DNA of 64,000 bases from Legionella jamestowniensis (GTDB lineage Bacteria > Pseudomonadota > Gammaproteobacteria > Legionellales > Legionellaceae), in NCBI RefSeq assembly GCF_001467745.1, contig NZ_LNYG01000013.1:802337-866336 (forward strand), written 5' to 3'. The notes beneath the pieces are model-generated. The model did no database searches. It saw only the letters and a list, made by a program, of their open reading frames with translations, and had not been told where the DNA came from. A program made the position numbers and the translations under genes. Positions 1-9,591 of this stretch are shown here, in pieces. Each line of letters begins with the position of its first letter. Position 1 is the stretch's first letter.

Positions 1-217
1 GTATAGGTATTTCTTCATTCGATTTACTGCATATAATCGCTATTGCCCCTTTTGAAGCAGCCTCAGCCATAAAATCATGTCCGTCAAAACGCTCTCCTTG
101 AACAGCGATGAATAGATTACCGGGCCGGACTTGGCGACTGTCAATACAAAAGCCAGTAACTGATTCGTTGCTAGCACAAGGCACATTAAGTAAGTTCGCA
201 ATATTTTTTAGATTCAT
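1..217 (-). CDS. murF: UDP-N-acetylmuramoyl-tripeptide--D-alanyl-D-alanine ligase, N-terminal part
   Basis: Only the first 72 codons are in the window; the gene runs off the left edge. The ATG is at 215-217. The peptide contains the Mur-ligase N-terminal signature: CIDSRQVRPGNLF followed by VQGERFDGHDF, then the AA..GA.A segment that forms the uridine-nucleotide-binding domain. MurF adds D-Ala-D-Ala to the UDP-MurNAc tripeptide in the cytoplasm, the last soluble step of peptidoglycan precursor synthesis. MurE shares this N-terminal fold, so the MurF assignment rests on overall resemblance of a short stretch; the Mur-ligase family itself is secure. The 150 bases to the next gene hold nothing I recognise. 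Confidence 0.8.
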   Translation of the reverse strand, partial: MNLKNIANLLNVPCASNESVTGFCIDSRQVRPGNLFIAVQGERFDGHDFMAEAASKGAIAIICSKSNEEIPI

Positions 218-367
218 AGCAGTCTAAAATAGTTAAAACCTTAGTGTACTGATTATTAGCCGAAGTCACCAGAGAGAGCTCTAATTTTATACAATTTTTA
301 TAATTATATAATCCTTCATGGTTTCCCGCTTTCAGGTATCGATCCGTCAAAGGCATGAAAGTTCATA

Positions 368-679
368 TTATCTTGATATACCAAGTAAAATTTCAATTAA
401 TCTATCTTGTTCCATCGTGGGGATTTTTATGCCAATCAGCTTATTGCGTGAGGTGGTACCATGAAGAAGAGATATTTGTTTTTGTGGGACGCGCAATAGT
501 TTTGCTAAATAAACTACAAGCATTTTATTAGCCTTGCCTTCCTGGGGGCTCGCTTGCAGGCTAATCTGCAAGCCTCCAGTTGTGTTAAAAGAGATTTTAT
601 TCTGTTTGGCTCCAGGTTTAACTTTAACTCGTAGTGTAAGTTGCTCAGCACTACGTTTAAGCCAAAGCGGGCAACTCAT
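368..679 (-). CDS. YggU/DUF167 family small protein
   Basis: About 103 residues. The core pattern LRVKVKPGAKQNKI, then LQISLQASPQEGKANK, then a LL.VP...I.LL.G..SR.K segment is characteristic of the DUF167 (YggU) family, a small alpha/beta protein of unknown biochemical role that is often encoded near yggT or cell-division genes. The ATG at 677-679 is chosen; an in-frame GTG three codons upstream is possible and neither has a strong Shine-Dalgarno sequence. The start lies inside the end of zipA (overlap about 23 bases), so translation is probably coupled to zipA. Family call is firm, function unknown. Confidence 0.85.
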   Translation of the reverse strand: MSCPLWLKRSAEQLTLRVKVKPGAKQNKISFNTTGGLQISLQASPQEGKANKMLVVYLAKLLRVPQKQISLLHGTTSRNKLIGIKIPTMEQDRLIEILLGISR

Positions 680-1370
680 AAGATTCACTAAGATTAAGGA
701 TCCGATAATATCGCGCTAAACTTGCTTCCGTTAAAGGCTGCCGTTGATCATCTAACAAGTAGGTATCCAGACCCTCACATAGTTGTTTCGCAGTGTCATA
801 CATAATACCAAAACGCTCTGCATCAATCGTTGGGCTACCTGATGATTGCATGAAAAGACAAAGTCCTCTTACGCTAAACGCGCCAATATTTTGTAAATCA
901 AACACACCATTTGCAGTCGCTGCTGCAAGGCTACAAAGAACAGGGCCTTGACCATTTGCATACTGATGCCTATGGAACAATTGTCCTTCGCCAAAACGCA
1001 AACCCGCAGATAATACTGTTTGCAATAGTTCATAGCCGGCCAATTGACGATTTTCTTTAGCGAGTAAAAACATCATTAAAGATTTGCCAGATTCATTGGT
1101 TGAGATAGAATCCTCTTCGATTTTCCCCATCATTGGCCTTTTGTGTGCGCCATTAGTTTCATTAGGTTCTGTCGTTTCTGTGGGGAAATCCTGGTTTACT
1201 TTACGCACCGCAATAATGTCATCAAAATGCTTGCTTTCCGTTTGCCCTAACGAGGGTTGGTAATTAATGGGATTTAAGCTTTGACGTCTTGCCTTCATTA
1301 AGCGTCCTATGGCAATCACAACCCCAATGAGCAATAACACATTAAGGATAAGACTCCAATTTGCCTGCAT
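657..1370 (-). CDS. zipA: Cell division protein ZipA
   Basis: 237 residues. An N-terminal hydrophobic helix (about residues 5-24) anchors the protein in the inner membrane with almost no periplasmic part. It is followed by a basic stretch, a short polar linker (about 30-85) and a globular C-terminal domain that begins near MMFLLAKENRQLAGYELLQ and contains the FGEGQLFHRHQ and FSVRGLCLFM strands of the FtsZ-binding fold. ZipA tethers FtsZ to the membrane at the Z-ring. The linker is shorter than in E. coli (328 aa). GGAG lies just upstream of the ATG. It sits 34 bases downstream of smc on the same strand, the smc-zipA order common in gammaproteobacteria, where ligA often follows; here a YggU-type gene follows instead. 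Confidence 0.92.
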   Translation of the reverse strand: MQANWSLILNVLLLIGVVIAIGRLMKARRQSLNPINYQPSLGQTESKHFDDIIAVRKVNQDFPTETTEPNETNGAHKRPMMGKIEEDSISTNESGKSLMMFLLAKENRQLAGYELLQTVLSAGLRFGEGQLFHRHQYANGQGPVLCSLAAATANGVFDLQNIGAFSVRGLCLFMQSSGSPTIDAERFGIMYDTAKQLCEGLDTYLLDDQRQPLTEASLARYYRILNLSESYELPALA

Positions 1371-1404
1371 TTTTAACTCCTCAATTAAAGAACTCTTACC
1401 ATCA

Positions 1405-4400
1405 TCAGGACGAGCTCATAGACAAAGCCTGCTCGACATCTACTGCAACCACTCGGGAAACACCTGGTTCACGCATGGTTACCCCAATCAAGTGAGCTGC
1501 CAATTCCATAGTTACTTTGTTATGGGTAATAAACAGGAATTGTACGAATTGTGACATCTCTTTTACTAAAGTACAAAATCGACCAACATTGACATCGTCC
1601 AGTGGCGCATCCACTTCATCCAACATACAAAATGGAGATGGGTTTAATTGAAAAATAGCGAATACCAACGCCACAGCAGTCATTGCTTTTTCACCCCCCG
1701 ATAACAAGTGAATCGTACTATTTCGTTTGCCTGGGGGTTGAGCCATGACTAAAATACCCGCTTCCAATAGATTATCACAGGTTAACTCTAACATAGCACG
1801 CCCGCCTCCGAAAAGACGTGGAAACAGTGTCTGAAATGCCGTATTGACTTCGTCAAATGTTGTTTTAAAGCGCTGCTGCGTTTCTTTATCCATTTTCTCA
1901 ATCGCAGCTTCAAGAGTGGCTAAAGCCTCCGTTAAATCTTGATATTGCTCATCCAAATGCTGTTTACGTTGTGATTCACTGTCATACTCTTCAATAGCAG
2001 CCAGGTTAATTGCCCCTAAACGTTTAATTTTTTCAACAACATCCCCCAACATTTGTTCGCGTACTCCCTGAGACATACCTTCTGGCAAATTAGCAATTAA
2101 ATCGTGTAATTGCACATTCAGTTCAGCCAGCGACTCAATAATCCCACTCGCCCGAACCGAAAGCGCTTGTTCTTGCATTTGCTCTTGCTGCATTTTTTCT
2201 TGGATTACCTGCGCCTGCTTTTCTTCAGTACGAACCAAGCTTTCAAAAGAGTCCAACTCTTTTGAAAGTGCATTTAAATGTTCTCTGCAAACCGTTAATT
2301 GCGTTTCTAACTCATTATGTTGCAGAATTTTTTCTTGCAATTTTTCTTCGAGTTGCATTCCAGGTGTTTCCAAAGCCATCAGACGGGCAGCCAGAATTTC
2401 CCTCCGTTCTTTTAGCGTGTCCAGACGTAGCTGTTCACGTTTTATATTTTCCTCAAGCTGTTGGATTTTAGTTTTTTCCCTGTCATAAACCAGTTGGTTT
2501 TGATGCAGAGCCGTTCTTGCTTCCTCAAGCGCATTATGATGGGATAATAAGGTGTCATCCCAAACACTTTTTTGTGCACTTGTATTTCTTTGCTCTTCTT
2601 CATAGCGGTTTACTGCTTCAATTGCCAGTGCTAGGGACGTCTCTGCTTTCTCTTTCTCGCTTGCAAGTTCTTCCAGTTTTATGGCAAGTTCTTCCTGCTC
2701 AATGAGTAATAAGTTTCTTCTTGCTTCCACTTGTTGAAGTGAACGTTCTTTATTATTAATCACCACTTCGCAGGTTTTATGATCATCCCGTACCTTTGAC
2801 AAATCCTGTTTGGCCATTTCCAGATGCTTCTCAAACTCTTTAAGCTGCTCATGCAATTGATCGCGAGTATTTTTTAACTCAGACTGTTGTTTTTGTGCTA
2901 AAGCAAGGCTTTCATTCAGCGTTAGTAACTCCTCCTGTCTTAGCAATAATCCATGTTGTTCTTGCTGGTGGGTAGGCACGCCAATTTTGGCCCAGGTTTT
3001 AGCTAACCAATACCCATCAGGGGTAATAACTGATTCTGTATCGAGCAAATTAGGTAGCCACCTTAATGCTTCGTCCAAATCTGTAGCAGTATAGATATTA
3101 TCGAGCGAAAACAATCCCTCCGGTAAAAACCCTGTGACTTTTTCACTTAAACGTGGATAACGGCTTATTGAGGAATGAGCTGTTTTAGATGTTAGGAATA
3201 TTGCTGAGGCCGTAGGCCGTTCTTTTAGTGTTGGCCAAAACTCTTCGATAGAATCAAGAACTATTGCCTGTAAATTGTCGCCTAACACCAATTCGCAGGC
3301 ATATTGCCATTCTTTAACAACCGTCAGTTTCTCAACTAACCTGGGACTTTCTTTCCAAAGCGCCAGGTTAGAGGTCGTTTGAGCACGCCCCAAGGCCGCC
3401 TGCTGCATGGCCAATACCGTTGCCTGTTTTGTTGCTAAAGAATGAATCTCATCTTGAGTCTTTAACACCAATGTTTCAGTTTCTAAAAATTGTTCTCGAC
3501 ATCGGGCAAGCGCTGTCGAAGTTTGATGATAGACATGTTCTCTATGTTGTATTAGTGTAGCCAGCGTTGTTAGTGACTCTTGTTGGGCTTTGATCTCTTC
3601 AACAAGCGTATCAATTTCATTAACTTGCTGTTCCTCGGTAATTTTTTCCAGTCGAGTTAACACCTGTTGACGTTGTTCCGCAATATGTTGTAGACGCATT
3701 TGCTCCATCTGCATTTCTCGCAGGGCTTTATTAAATTCAGCCTGAATAGTCTGTATCTTGCCATTCCAGATTGTTTGCTGTGCTTGCGCCCCTAACAATT
3801 CTTGTTGCTTGCCATTAAATTCTGCTTGAAATTTTTCTCCCTGCTCAAGCAAAGCTTTCAATGAGTTTTCACTCTGCTGCAACACGTCTGTGTCTTGCTG
3901 TATTTGACTATTGGCTGCTTGCCAATCTACTTCTATTTGCTGCTTATCTGCTTGTAACCGTTGTTTTTCACGCTGATTTTGTTGAATAGTTTCTTCCAGA
4001 CGAGCGATATCGGTCGCTAATTGATAGAAACCCGTCTGAATTTGTTGGAAAATGTCATTATCATCTTGAAGTTTTTCCCGAAGCGCGGTGCTTTGTTTAA
4101 AGGCCTCAGTGGCATTAGCCTGATGTTTTTCATAATCTGCCATAAGTTGCTTTATCAACGCTTGTTTAATGGCTTGTTCCTCAGTCAGTGATTGCCACTT
4201 AAAGGCTAAAATTTCGGCCTTGTACAGTCGCTCTTCTGCTTTTAAAATTTTATACCGTTCAGCAGCTTTTGCTTGTCGTTCAAGTCGTTGTAATTGCTTA
4301 TCCAGCTCGTCTCTTATATCTGCTACCCGTGCCAGATTTTCCCGAGTGTGGTTGATGCGCAACAGTGTTTCCCGGCGTCGCTCTTTGTACTTTGAAACGC

Positions 4401-4905
4401 CTGCTGCTTCTTCCAAATAAGCCCTTAGCTCTTCTGGTCTTGCTTCAACAATGCGGGAGATGGTTCCCTGACCAATAATGGAGTAGCCTTTGGCTCCGGC
4501 ACCCGTCCCTAAAAATATATCGGTAATATCGCGACGTCGACAGCGGCTACCATTTAAGTAATAAGAAGACTCTCCATCGCGGGTAACCACTCGTTTTACT
4601 GAAATTTCCTGGTAACTGCCATACTGTCCGGTTAAACGTCCCAGACTGTTATCAAAAACCAGTTCCACGGATGCCTGCCCCACAGCTTTTCGCTGTGTTG
4701 AGCCATTAAAAATCACATCGGTCATCGATTCCCCGCGCAAATTTTTGGCGGAGCTCTCCCCCATAACCCAACGCACAGCGTCGATAACATTGGATTTCCC
4801 GCAACCATTAGGACCAACAACAGCCACTAATTGACTGGGAAAAGGTATAACGGTGGGATCAACAAATGATTTAAATCCTGCTAACTTTAACTCTTTTAGC
4901 TGCAT
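1405..4905 (-). CDS. smc: Chromosome segregation ATPase SMC
   Basis: 1,166 residues, the normal length for bacterial SMC. The N-terminal ATPase half has Walker A GPNGCGKSN (residues about 32-40) and the QG.ISRIVEARPEE region. Long coiled coils (roughly 170-490 and 660-1000) flank a hinge domain near residues 510-640 (VLGDNLQAIVLDS). The C-terminal half carries the ABC signature LLSGGEKAMTAVAL and Walker B FCMLDEVDAPLDD. SMC homodimers with ScpA/ScpB compact and resolve sister chromosomes. The ATG has only a weak ribosome-binding site. It is probably the first gene of an smc-zipA-yggU transcript. Gammaproteobacteria that have Smc normally lack MukB. Confidence 0.97.
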   Translation of the reverse strand: MQLKELKLAGFKSFVDPTVIPFPSQLVAVVGPNGCGKSNVIDAVRWVMGESSAKNLRGESMTDVIFNGSTQRKAVGQASVELVFDNSLGRLTGQYGSYQEISVKRVVTRDGESSYYLNGSRCRRRDITDIFLGTGAGAKGYSIIGQGTISRIVEARPEELRAYLEEAAGVSKYKERRRETLLRINHTRENLARVADIRDELDKQLQRLERQAKAAERYKILKAEERLYKAEILAFKWQSLTEEQAIKQALIKQLMADYEKHQANATEAFKQSTALREKLQDDNDIFQQIQTGFYQLATDIARLEETIQQNQREKQRLQADKQQIEVDWQAANSQIQQDTDVLQQSENSLKALLEQGEKFQAEFNGKQQELLGAQAQQTIWNGKIQTIQAEFNKALREMQMEQMRLQHIAEQRQQVLTRLEKITEEQQVNEIDTLVEEIKAQQESLTTLATLIQHREHVYHQTSTALARCREQFLETETLVLKTQDEIHSLATKQATVLAMQQAALGRAQTTSNLALWKESPRLVEKLTVVKEWQYACELVLGDNLQAIVLDSIEEFWPTLKERPTASAIFLTSKTAHSSISRYPRLSEKVTGFLPEGLFSLDNIYTATDLDEALRWLPNLLDTESVITPDGYWLAKTWAKIGVPTHQQEQHGLLLRQEELLTLNESLALAQKQQSELKNTRDQLHEQLKEFEKHLEMAKQDLSKVRDDHKTCEVVINNKERSLQQVEARRNLLLIEQEELAIKLEELASEKEKAETSLALAIEAVNRYEEEQRNTSAQKSVWDDTLLSHHNALEEARTALHQNQLVYDREKTKIQQLEENIKREQLRLDTLKERREILAARLMALETPGMQLEEKLQEKILQHNELETQLTVCREHLNALSKELDSFESLVRTEEKQAQVIQEKMQQEQMQEQALSVRASGIIESLAELNVQLHDLIANLPEGMSQGVREQMLGDVVEKIKRLGAINLAAIEEYDSESQRKQHLDEQYQDLTEALATLEAAIEKMDKETQQRFKTTFDEVNTAFQTLFPRLFGGGRAMLELTCDNLLEAGILVMAQPPGKRNSTIHLLSGGEKAMTAVALVFAIFQLNPSPFCMLDEVDAPLDDVNVGRFCTLVKEMSQFVQFLFITHNKVTMELAAHLIGVTMREPGVSRVVAVDVEQALSMSSS

Positions 4906-4994
4906 TTATTAGGCAATAAAAATAAATTGGCTGAATTGTAACCTACAAATAGTGCGCAGGAGAAGAATTGTTATTTAACTTTAAAACAAATAAT

Positions 4995-5978
4995 CTAAAA
5001 TTCAAAAATCGTGGTGCCCCAAGTATATCCAGCACCAAATCCGCACAACAATACCAAATCTCCTCGCTTGATTTTTCCCTCCTGATACGCTGCATTGAAA
5101 GCAAGTGGAATCGAAGCTGCTGAGGTATTGGCATGTTTATCGAGAGATACAATAAATTTTTCCATAGGTATATTTAGGCCAGTAGCCACTGCTTGTAAAA
5201 TGCGGATATTGGCCTGATGGGGGATATAGTGCTGGACATCTGCAACAGTTAAATGCGTACTCTCCAAAGCTTCCTTGATTTCCTGCGTAAAACGAGAAAC
5301 TGCATGTTTAAAGACTTGTTTGCCATTCATAGTAATAAAAGGCTTTTTTTCTGCAACAGCCTTTATGCCTTGACCAATTCCCCAGGGAATGTATAAATCA
5401 TTAATACCTTGCCCATCGGAACCTAATCGGCAATAAAAAATTCCTTTCTTGCTCATATTTTTTGAGCGCTTCAGTAAAAAAGCTCCAAAACCGTCCCCAA
5501 AAAGGATTCCTGTTGTTCTATCGGTATGATCGATCACATTGGAAAAAGCATCACACCCTAAAACCAAAGCATATTCAAACTGAGAACTCGCTTCCATCAG
5601 GTAATTAGCAGTACCTAATGCATAGATAAACCCTGAACAGGCTGCTTGCATGTCAAAAGCCACACAATTAGCTATTCCAAGCTTTTGTTGAAGCATGGCT
5701 GCTGTGCTGGGCATAAGCTGAAAGGGGGTTGTGGTTGCAACAATAATCAAGTTAACCACCTGGGGTGAAACTTTTGCCTCCATAAGGGCTGCGAGGGCTG
5801 CTTTGTAACTACAATCTAAAAAATCTTCATCTTCAGAAAGCATATGGCGCTGTTTAATACCCGTCATTTGAGTTATCCAGGCATCCGAGGTAGCCATTGA
5901 TGATTCAAGATCTTGATTAAAAACTATTTTTTTTGGTAAATAACCACCGCATGCTAAAAGCTCTATATTATTACTCAT
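4995..5978 (-). CDS. 3-oxoacyl-ACP synthase III (FabH-like)
   Basis: 327 residues. Thiolase-fold condensing enzyme with the KAS III triad in place: Cys114 in AACSG, His254 in IPHQAN, Asn284 in ANTSAAS, and the C-terminal LCGFGAGYTWG loop. KAS III enzymes condense an acyl-CoA primer with malonyl-ACP to start fatty-acid or related chains. The start at 5976-5978 is preceded by AAGGAG at the right distance; two in-frame upstream codons are less likely. It lies downstream of another thiolase-fold synthase on the same strand, away from any fab cluster, so it is more likely a second, specialised KAS III than the housekeeping FabH. Substrate unknown; a role with the neighbouring synthase is inference. 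Confidence 0.85.
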   Translation of the reverse strand: MSNNIELLACGGYLPKKIVFNQDLESSMATSDAWITQMTGIKQRHMLSEDEDFLDCSYKAALAALMEAKVSPQVVNLIIVATTTPFQLMPSTAAMLQQKLGIANCVAFDMQAACSGFIYALGTANYLMEASSQFEYALVLGCDAFSNVIDHTDRTTGILFGDGFGAFLLKRSKNMSKKGIFYCRLGSDGQGINDLYIPWGIGQGIKAVAEKKPFITMNGKQVFKHAVSRFTQEIKEALESTHLTVADVQHYIPHQANIRILQAVATGLNIPMEKFIVSLDKHANTSAASIPLAFNAAYQEGKIKRGDLVLLCGFGAGYTWGTTIFEF

Positions 5979-6060
5979 TATCAACTCCTTTGGCATGGTC
6001 ATGCTAAAATAGTTGTCAACATCTAAACCAAAATCTGGTATAAATCTTCTAATACTTAGG

Positions 6061-7197
6061 TTAAAAAGACTTTCTTAGTTCCCATTTGGCAATACTGCCA
6101 CTAAAACCCACCCCAAAAGAAATCAATAAAAAATTACCCTGTTTTTTATCTTTATTCAGTGCTTCCTCAAGCATAAATCCAATGGAGCATGACGATAAAT
6201 TTCCAAAATTATTAATGATTGAATAGGAGTGTGATACTTTCTCGGTTTCTTCTAAACAAAAGTTATGTCGAATCCCGTCAATAATTTTTTTACTTCCGGT
6301 ATGTATTAGAAAAAAATCAATATCATCGATGTAATCCTCTCTAGAATCGCTACAAAGCTTTTCAAATAAGCATTTGCTGTAAAAAAGTCCTCTAGCAGGC
6401 ACTACTTTACTTAAAAAATATTGAGGAAATCCATCATACAGGGGCTTATAGCTACCGCCTTCATCCATATGCAAAATCTCCGTATCTTTACAAGAGTAAT
6501 TAGTTAGGTGGTAACATTTGAAATTTTGTTCTTTATCAGCAGCTTGTAGCAATATTGAAACTGCGCCGTCACCAAACAAATAACTATTAATTAGATTGTT
6601 CAATTTAAGTCTGGCAGTTTCTTTTTCTTCCCCATCAGGCATTGCCTTTATCTCATTAAAACCAATTGCATTTTCCGTTAAAGTGGGCGGAAGCATCGCC
6701 GTGTGGGCCTCAGCGATGGTAATTAAGGCTTGTTTCCCGGGATTTGTTATTAAAAAAGATTGAGCGATTTCAATAGCCTTAACCATCGAAGAGCAGCCCT
6801 GATTTTGCATATTAATAACACTGACCTCTCGAGGAAGGATTGCGGGATTTACTTTAGCGATAACTTCATAAGCCATACAAGGCAAAGGCCTTAATGCCGT
6901 ATTGGTGACAGTAATAAATAGGCAAATATCTAGTGTCTTATTAGCTGCATCCACGCATTTATGAATGGATTTCACCGCGAGCTCATTGATGTCTTCAATT
7001 AATTTTCTGGGTTTTTTCCCTGTTAAATAGCGTGGATAATCGTCCACCACTGCGTAACGTTGGTTGATAAACATTGAGTCAAGCATATTGTGAATCTCAG
7101 GACTAAGGTTTCCATTCGCTTCACGAATTATTTCTTGGCTAGAGACAGATTGCTCGGGTACAACCGAAGCTATACTTAAGATATCAACTGCTTTCAT
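6061..7197 (-). CDS. Type III polyketide synthase-like condensing enzyme
   Basis: 378 residues from the ATG at 7195-7197. A TTG seven codons upstream extends the frame but has no better ribosome-binding site. Thiolase-fold synthase with a Cys-His-Asn triad: Cys135 in NQGCSS, His299 in LIHTGS, Asn333 in FGNLSS. The GNLSS context is that of chalcone/stilbene synthases and FAE1-type ketoacyl synthases rather than FabH (ANTS) or HMG-CoA synthase. The C-terminal SFGVGFSGS loop matches the family's GFGPG region. It likely condenses an acyl-CoA with malonyl-CoA to give a polyketide, pyrone or long-chain ketone. It is followed by the FabH-like gene with an 82-base gap, so the two may form an operon. 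Product unknown. Confidence 0.7.
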   Translation of the reverse strand: MKAVDILSIASVVPEQSVSSQEIIREANGNLSPEIHNMLDSMFINQRYAVVDDYPRYLTGKKPRKLIEDINELAVKSIHKCVDAANKTLDICLFITVTNTALRPLPCMAYEVIAKVNPAILPREVSVINMQNQGCSSMVKAIEIAQSFLITNPGKQALITIAEAHTAMLPPTLTENAIGFNEIKAMPDGEEKETARLKLNNLINSYLFGDGAVSILLQAADKEQNFKCYHLTNYSCKDTEILHMDEGGSYKPLYDGFPQYFLSKVVPARGLFYSKCLFEKLCSDSREDYIDDIDFFLIHTGSKKIIDGIRHNFCLEETEKVSHSYSIINNFGNLSSCSIGFMLEEALNKDKKQGNFLLISFGVGFSGSIAKWELRKSF

Positions 7198-7499
7198 AAC
7201 TGAATTATTATTATCCAAAGTGGTTAAGTAATTTTCAGTGTAGAAGAGAGAGTTCTACTTTTCAATGGTGACTGGACTTAAATCTCGAATCTAAAAATAT
7301 TTCTTGACGAGCACTACCTGGCAATCTATTGAATTAAAAACAAAAATAAACTTTTATCGCTTAAAAATAAGCATCAGAAATAAAAAAATAGACTATATTT
7401 TGAATTTATCTCGATAAATATACTATTTTTAGAGATAAATTTAATTTTGCATTTATTCAGCTTTTGTTAATATAAGTTTAACAATTTGTAGGAGCTCGG
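7198..7499. other. AT-rich divergent intergenic region
   Basis: About 300 bases between the minus-strand polyketide-synthase-like gene and plus-strand phaC. No coding potential was seen. It should hold both divergent promoters. The only clear structure is the inverted repeat listed separately at 7403-7441; the phaC Shine-Dalgarno sequence (TAGGAG) sits at the right end. Confidence 0.6.
7403..7441. promoter_or_regulatory. 10-bp inverted repeat upstream of phaC
   Basis: AATTTATCTC at 7403-7412 is repeated as its exact reverse complement GAGATAAATT at 7432-7441, separated by 19 AT-rich bases. The two arms are centred about three helical turns apart (29 bp), on the same DNA face, which suits a dimeric regulator or a looped operator. 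It lies 60-100 bases before phaC and could serve both divergent genes. The binding protein is unknown. Confidence 0.4.
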
Positions 7500-9344
7500 A
7501 TGACCCACGATACAGAACTTAGTGATCTCATGCACTCTGTTGCAATGAAAAGCCTTCAATTAATCGATGGAATGAAGAAACAACCGGCGCAGTTTCCTAC
7601 GCTTATCAAGCAATATATGGATCTCACCACCGATTTTCAGGCTTTACTAACAGTCATGTTAAAAAATCCTGAACAAATTTGGGAAATGCAGCTTGCTTAT
7701 TGGCAAGACGCCATGAGCTTAATGCAGGAGCAGTTTAATCATTGGCTGGAAGGGAAACCAATGCCAATTGAGGACAGACGCTTTAATAGTGAAGAGTGGA
7801 TCAACAATCCCTTTTTTAACTTGCTAAGCCAACATTATCTTTTAGCAAGTGAGCATTTAAATTCCCTCTTTGAACATTTAGATTATGGTGATAAACAACT
7901 TGCTAAAAGAGTACAGTTTTTTACTAGACAATATCTTGATGCCTTATCACCAGCAAATTTTCTCCATACCAATCCCCAATTAATGGCAGAAACCATTCAA
8001 AGTCATGGCAAAAATTTATTACGTGGCTTGCAAAATTTACTAACGGATTTGGAAACAGGCTCTTCCCGTTTGATTATTAAAATGACTGATACTGATGCGT
8101 TTAAAATTGGGGAAAATATAGCTACGACACCTGGAAAAGTTATTTTTCGTAATGAAATGATGGAACTTATCCAATATAGTCCTCAGACTGAAGAGGTGAA
8201 TGCTATACCTTTATTGATTGTCCCTCCCTGGATTAACAAATACTACATTCTTGATTTAAGTCCAAATAATTCATTTATTGGTTGGCTAGTTAAGCAGGGA
8301 ATCACTGTATTTGTGATCTCCTGGATCAATCCTGATTCCAGTTATGCTGACAAGGGTTTGTTTGATTACTTAAATGAAGGCCCTCTTACTGCAATTAAAA
8401 CCATCCAAAGACAACTCAAGGTAGAGCAAGTTAATTTGCTTGGATTTTGCATAGGTGGAACATTAATTGCTTGCTTACTTGCCTATTTGAATGCATTGAA
8501 TGAACATCCTGTTCGAAGTGCGACGTTTCTTGCCTCAATGATTGATTTTAGCGACCCAGGTGACATTTCTGTGTTCATTGACGAACAGCAGATTCGGCGC
8601 ATTGAAGAAGAAATGCATGCCAAGGGATTTTTAGATGGCCGCTTTATGGCAAGTACTTTCAATTCACTACGAGCCAATGACCTGGTTTGGTCTTTTTTTA
8701 TTAAAAATTACTTGCAAGGGAAAAACCCTGTGCCTTTTGATATCTTGTATTGGAATGCAGATGCCACGAATATGCCTGCAAAAATGCATTCCCAGTACTT
8801 ACGTTGGATGTACCTGCACAATAATTTAATTAAGCCTGGTAAAATTCATTTAAATCATGTGCCTTTAGATGTGACCCAAATTAAAGTGCCTACTTTTTTC
8901 GTGTCTACCCAAAAAGATCATATTGCCCCTTGGCAAACTACTTATTTGGGATTCCAACTGATGAAAGGAAAAAAACGCTTTTTACTTGGGGGTTCAGGAC
9001 ATATCGCGGGTATTGTCAATCCGCCCAGCAGCGAAAAATATGGCTTCTATAGTAATACAAGAACTGACCAAACGGCGGAAGATTGGTTGGCGAATGCTGT
9101 TCACTATCCTGGTTCCTGGTGGCCTGAATGGTTGGATTGGTTGAAAAAAGAATCAGGTCGTCTTGTAAAAGCCCTTGATTTCGACAAGCTGCCTTTTAAA
9201 CCCATTATCGATGCACCTGGCAAGTATGTTTTTAAAACCTACAAGACAGCACCGCAAGAAGCAGAGCAAAATAAAAATAGTTTTAGTCCTGGGGCATTCA
9301 TAGATAAGACTGCCTCTGCACCTGAAGAAGAAACGGTCTCTTGA
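7500..9344 (+). CDS. phaC: Class I poly(3-hydroxyalkanoate) synthase
   Basis: 614 residues. PhaC polymerises (R)-3-hydroxyacyl-CoA, mainly 3-hydroxybutyryl-CoA, into storage polyester on granules. The alpha/beta-hydrolase core has the modified lipase box GFCIGG with nucleophile Cys317, Asp473 in KDH and His501 in GSGHIAG, matching the PhaC Cys-Asp-His triad. The N-terminal 200 residues are the helical PhaC N-domain. The length fits class I enzymes, slightly long because of a polar, disordered tail after residue about 575. TAGGAG precedes the ATG. It is divergent from the upstream synthase and close to a phasin, phaR and two reductase genes that complete the pathway. Legionella genomes often have several phaC copies. 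Confidence 0.95.
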   Translation: MTHDTELSDLMHSVAMKSLQLIDGMKKQPAQFPTLIKQYMDLTTDFQALLTVMLKNPEQIWEMQLAYWQDAMSLMQEQFNHWLEGKPMPIEDRRFNSEEWINNPFFNLLSQHYLLASEHLNSLFEHLDYGDKQLAKRVQFFTRQYLDALSPANFLHTNPQLMAETIQSHGKNLLRGLQNLLTDLETGSSRLIIKMTDTDAFKIGENIATTPGKVIFRNEMMELIQYSPQTEEVNAIPLLIVPPWINKYYILDLSPNNSFIGWLVKQGITVFVISWINPDSSYADKGLFDYLNEGPLTAIKTIQRQLKVEQVNLLGFCIGGTLIACLLAYLNALNEHPVRSATFLASMIDFSDPGDISVFIDEQQIRRIEEEMHAKGFLDGRFMASTFNSLRANDLVWSFFIKNYLQGKNPVPFDILYWNADATNMPAKMHSQYLRWMYLHNNLIKPGKIHLNHVPLDVTQIKVPTFFVSTQKDHIAPWQTTYLGFQLMKGKKRFLLGGSGHIAGIVNPPSSEKYGFYSNTRTDQTAEDWLANAVHYPGSWWPEWLDWLKKESGRLVKALDFDKLPFKPIIDAPGKYVFKTYKTAPQEAEQNKNSFSPGAFIDKTASAPEEETVS

Positions 9345-9550
9345 AAGTAGTGCTTTAAATTCTTCGTGAATTATCACCACGAATTTGAAGCGAACTCTAT
9401 CTAAAATACGGAAAATTACTCTTTAGTAATTTCATTTAGAAATACCACTGGCAAAATCTTTGAAAACGCATATTAATCGGGGCGTGTTTATCATTTACTC
9501 TATTGGTAAACATAAATTGAAGATTTTTTACATTGCTTAAATTTCGGGAG

Positions 9551-9578
9551 GAAAAAAGCTACTACTTTCGTAGTAGCT
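9551..9578 (-). terminator. Rho-independent terminator after the phasin gene
   Basis: Perfect 9-bp stem, AGCTACTAC (9557-9565) with GTAGTAGCT (9570-9578), around a four-base loop. On the minus strand it is followed at once by a run of six T. It begins 13 bases beyond the stop codon of the minus-strand phasin gene. Confidence 0.85.
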
Positions 9579-9591
9579 AACACATGGACTA

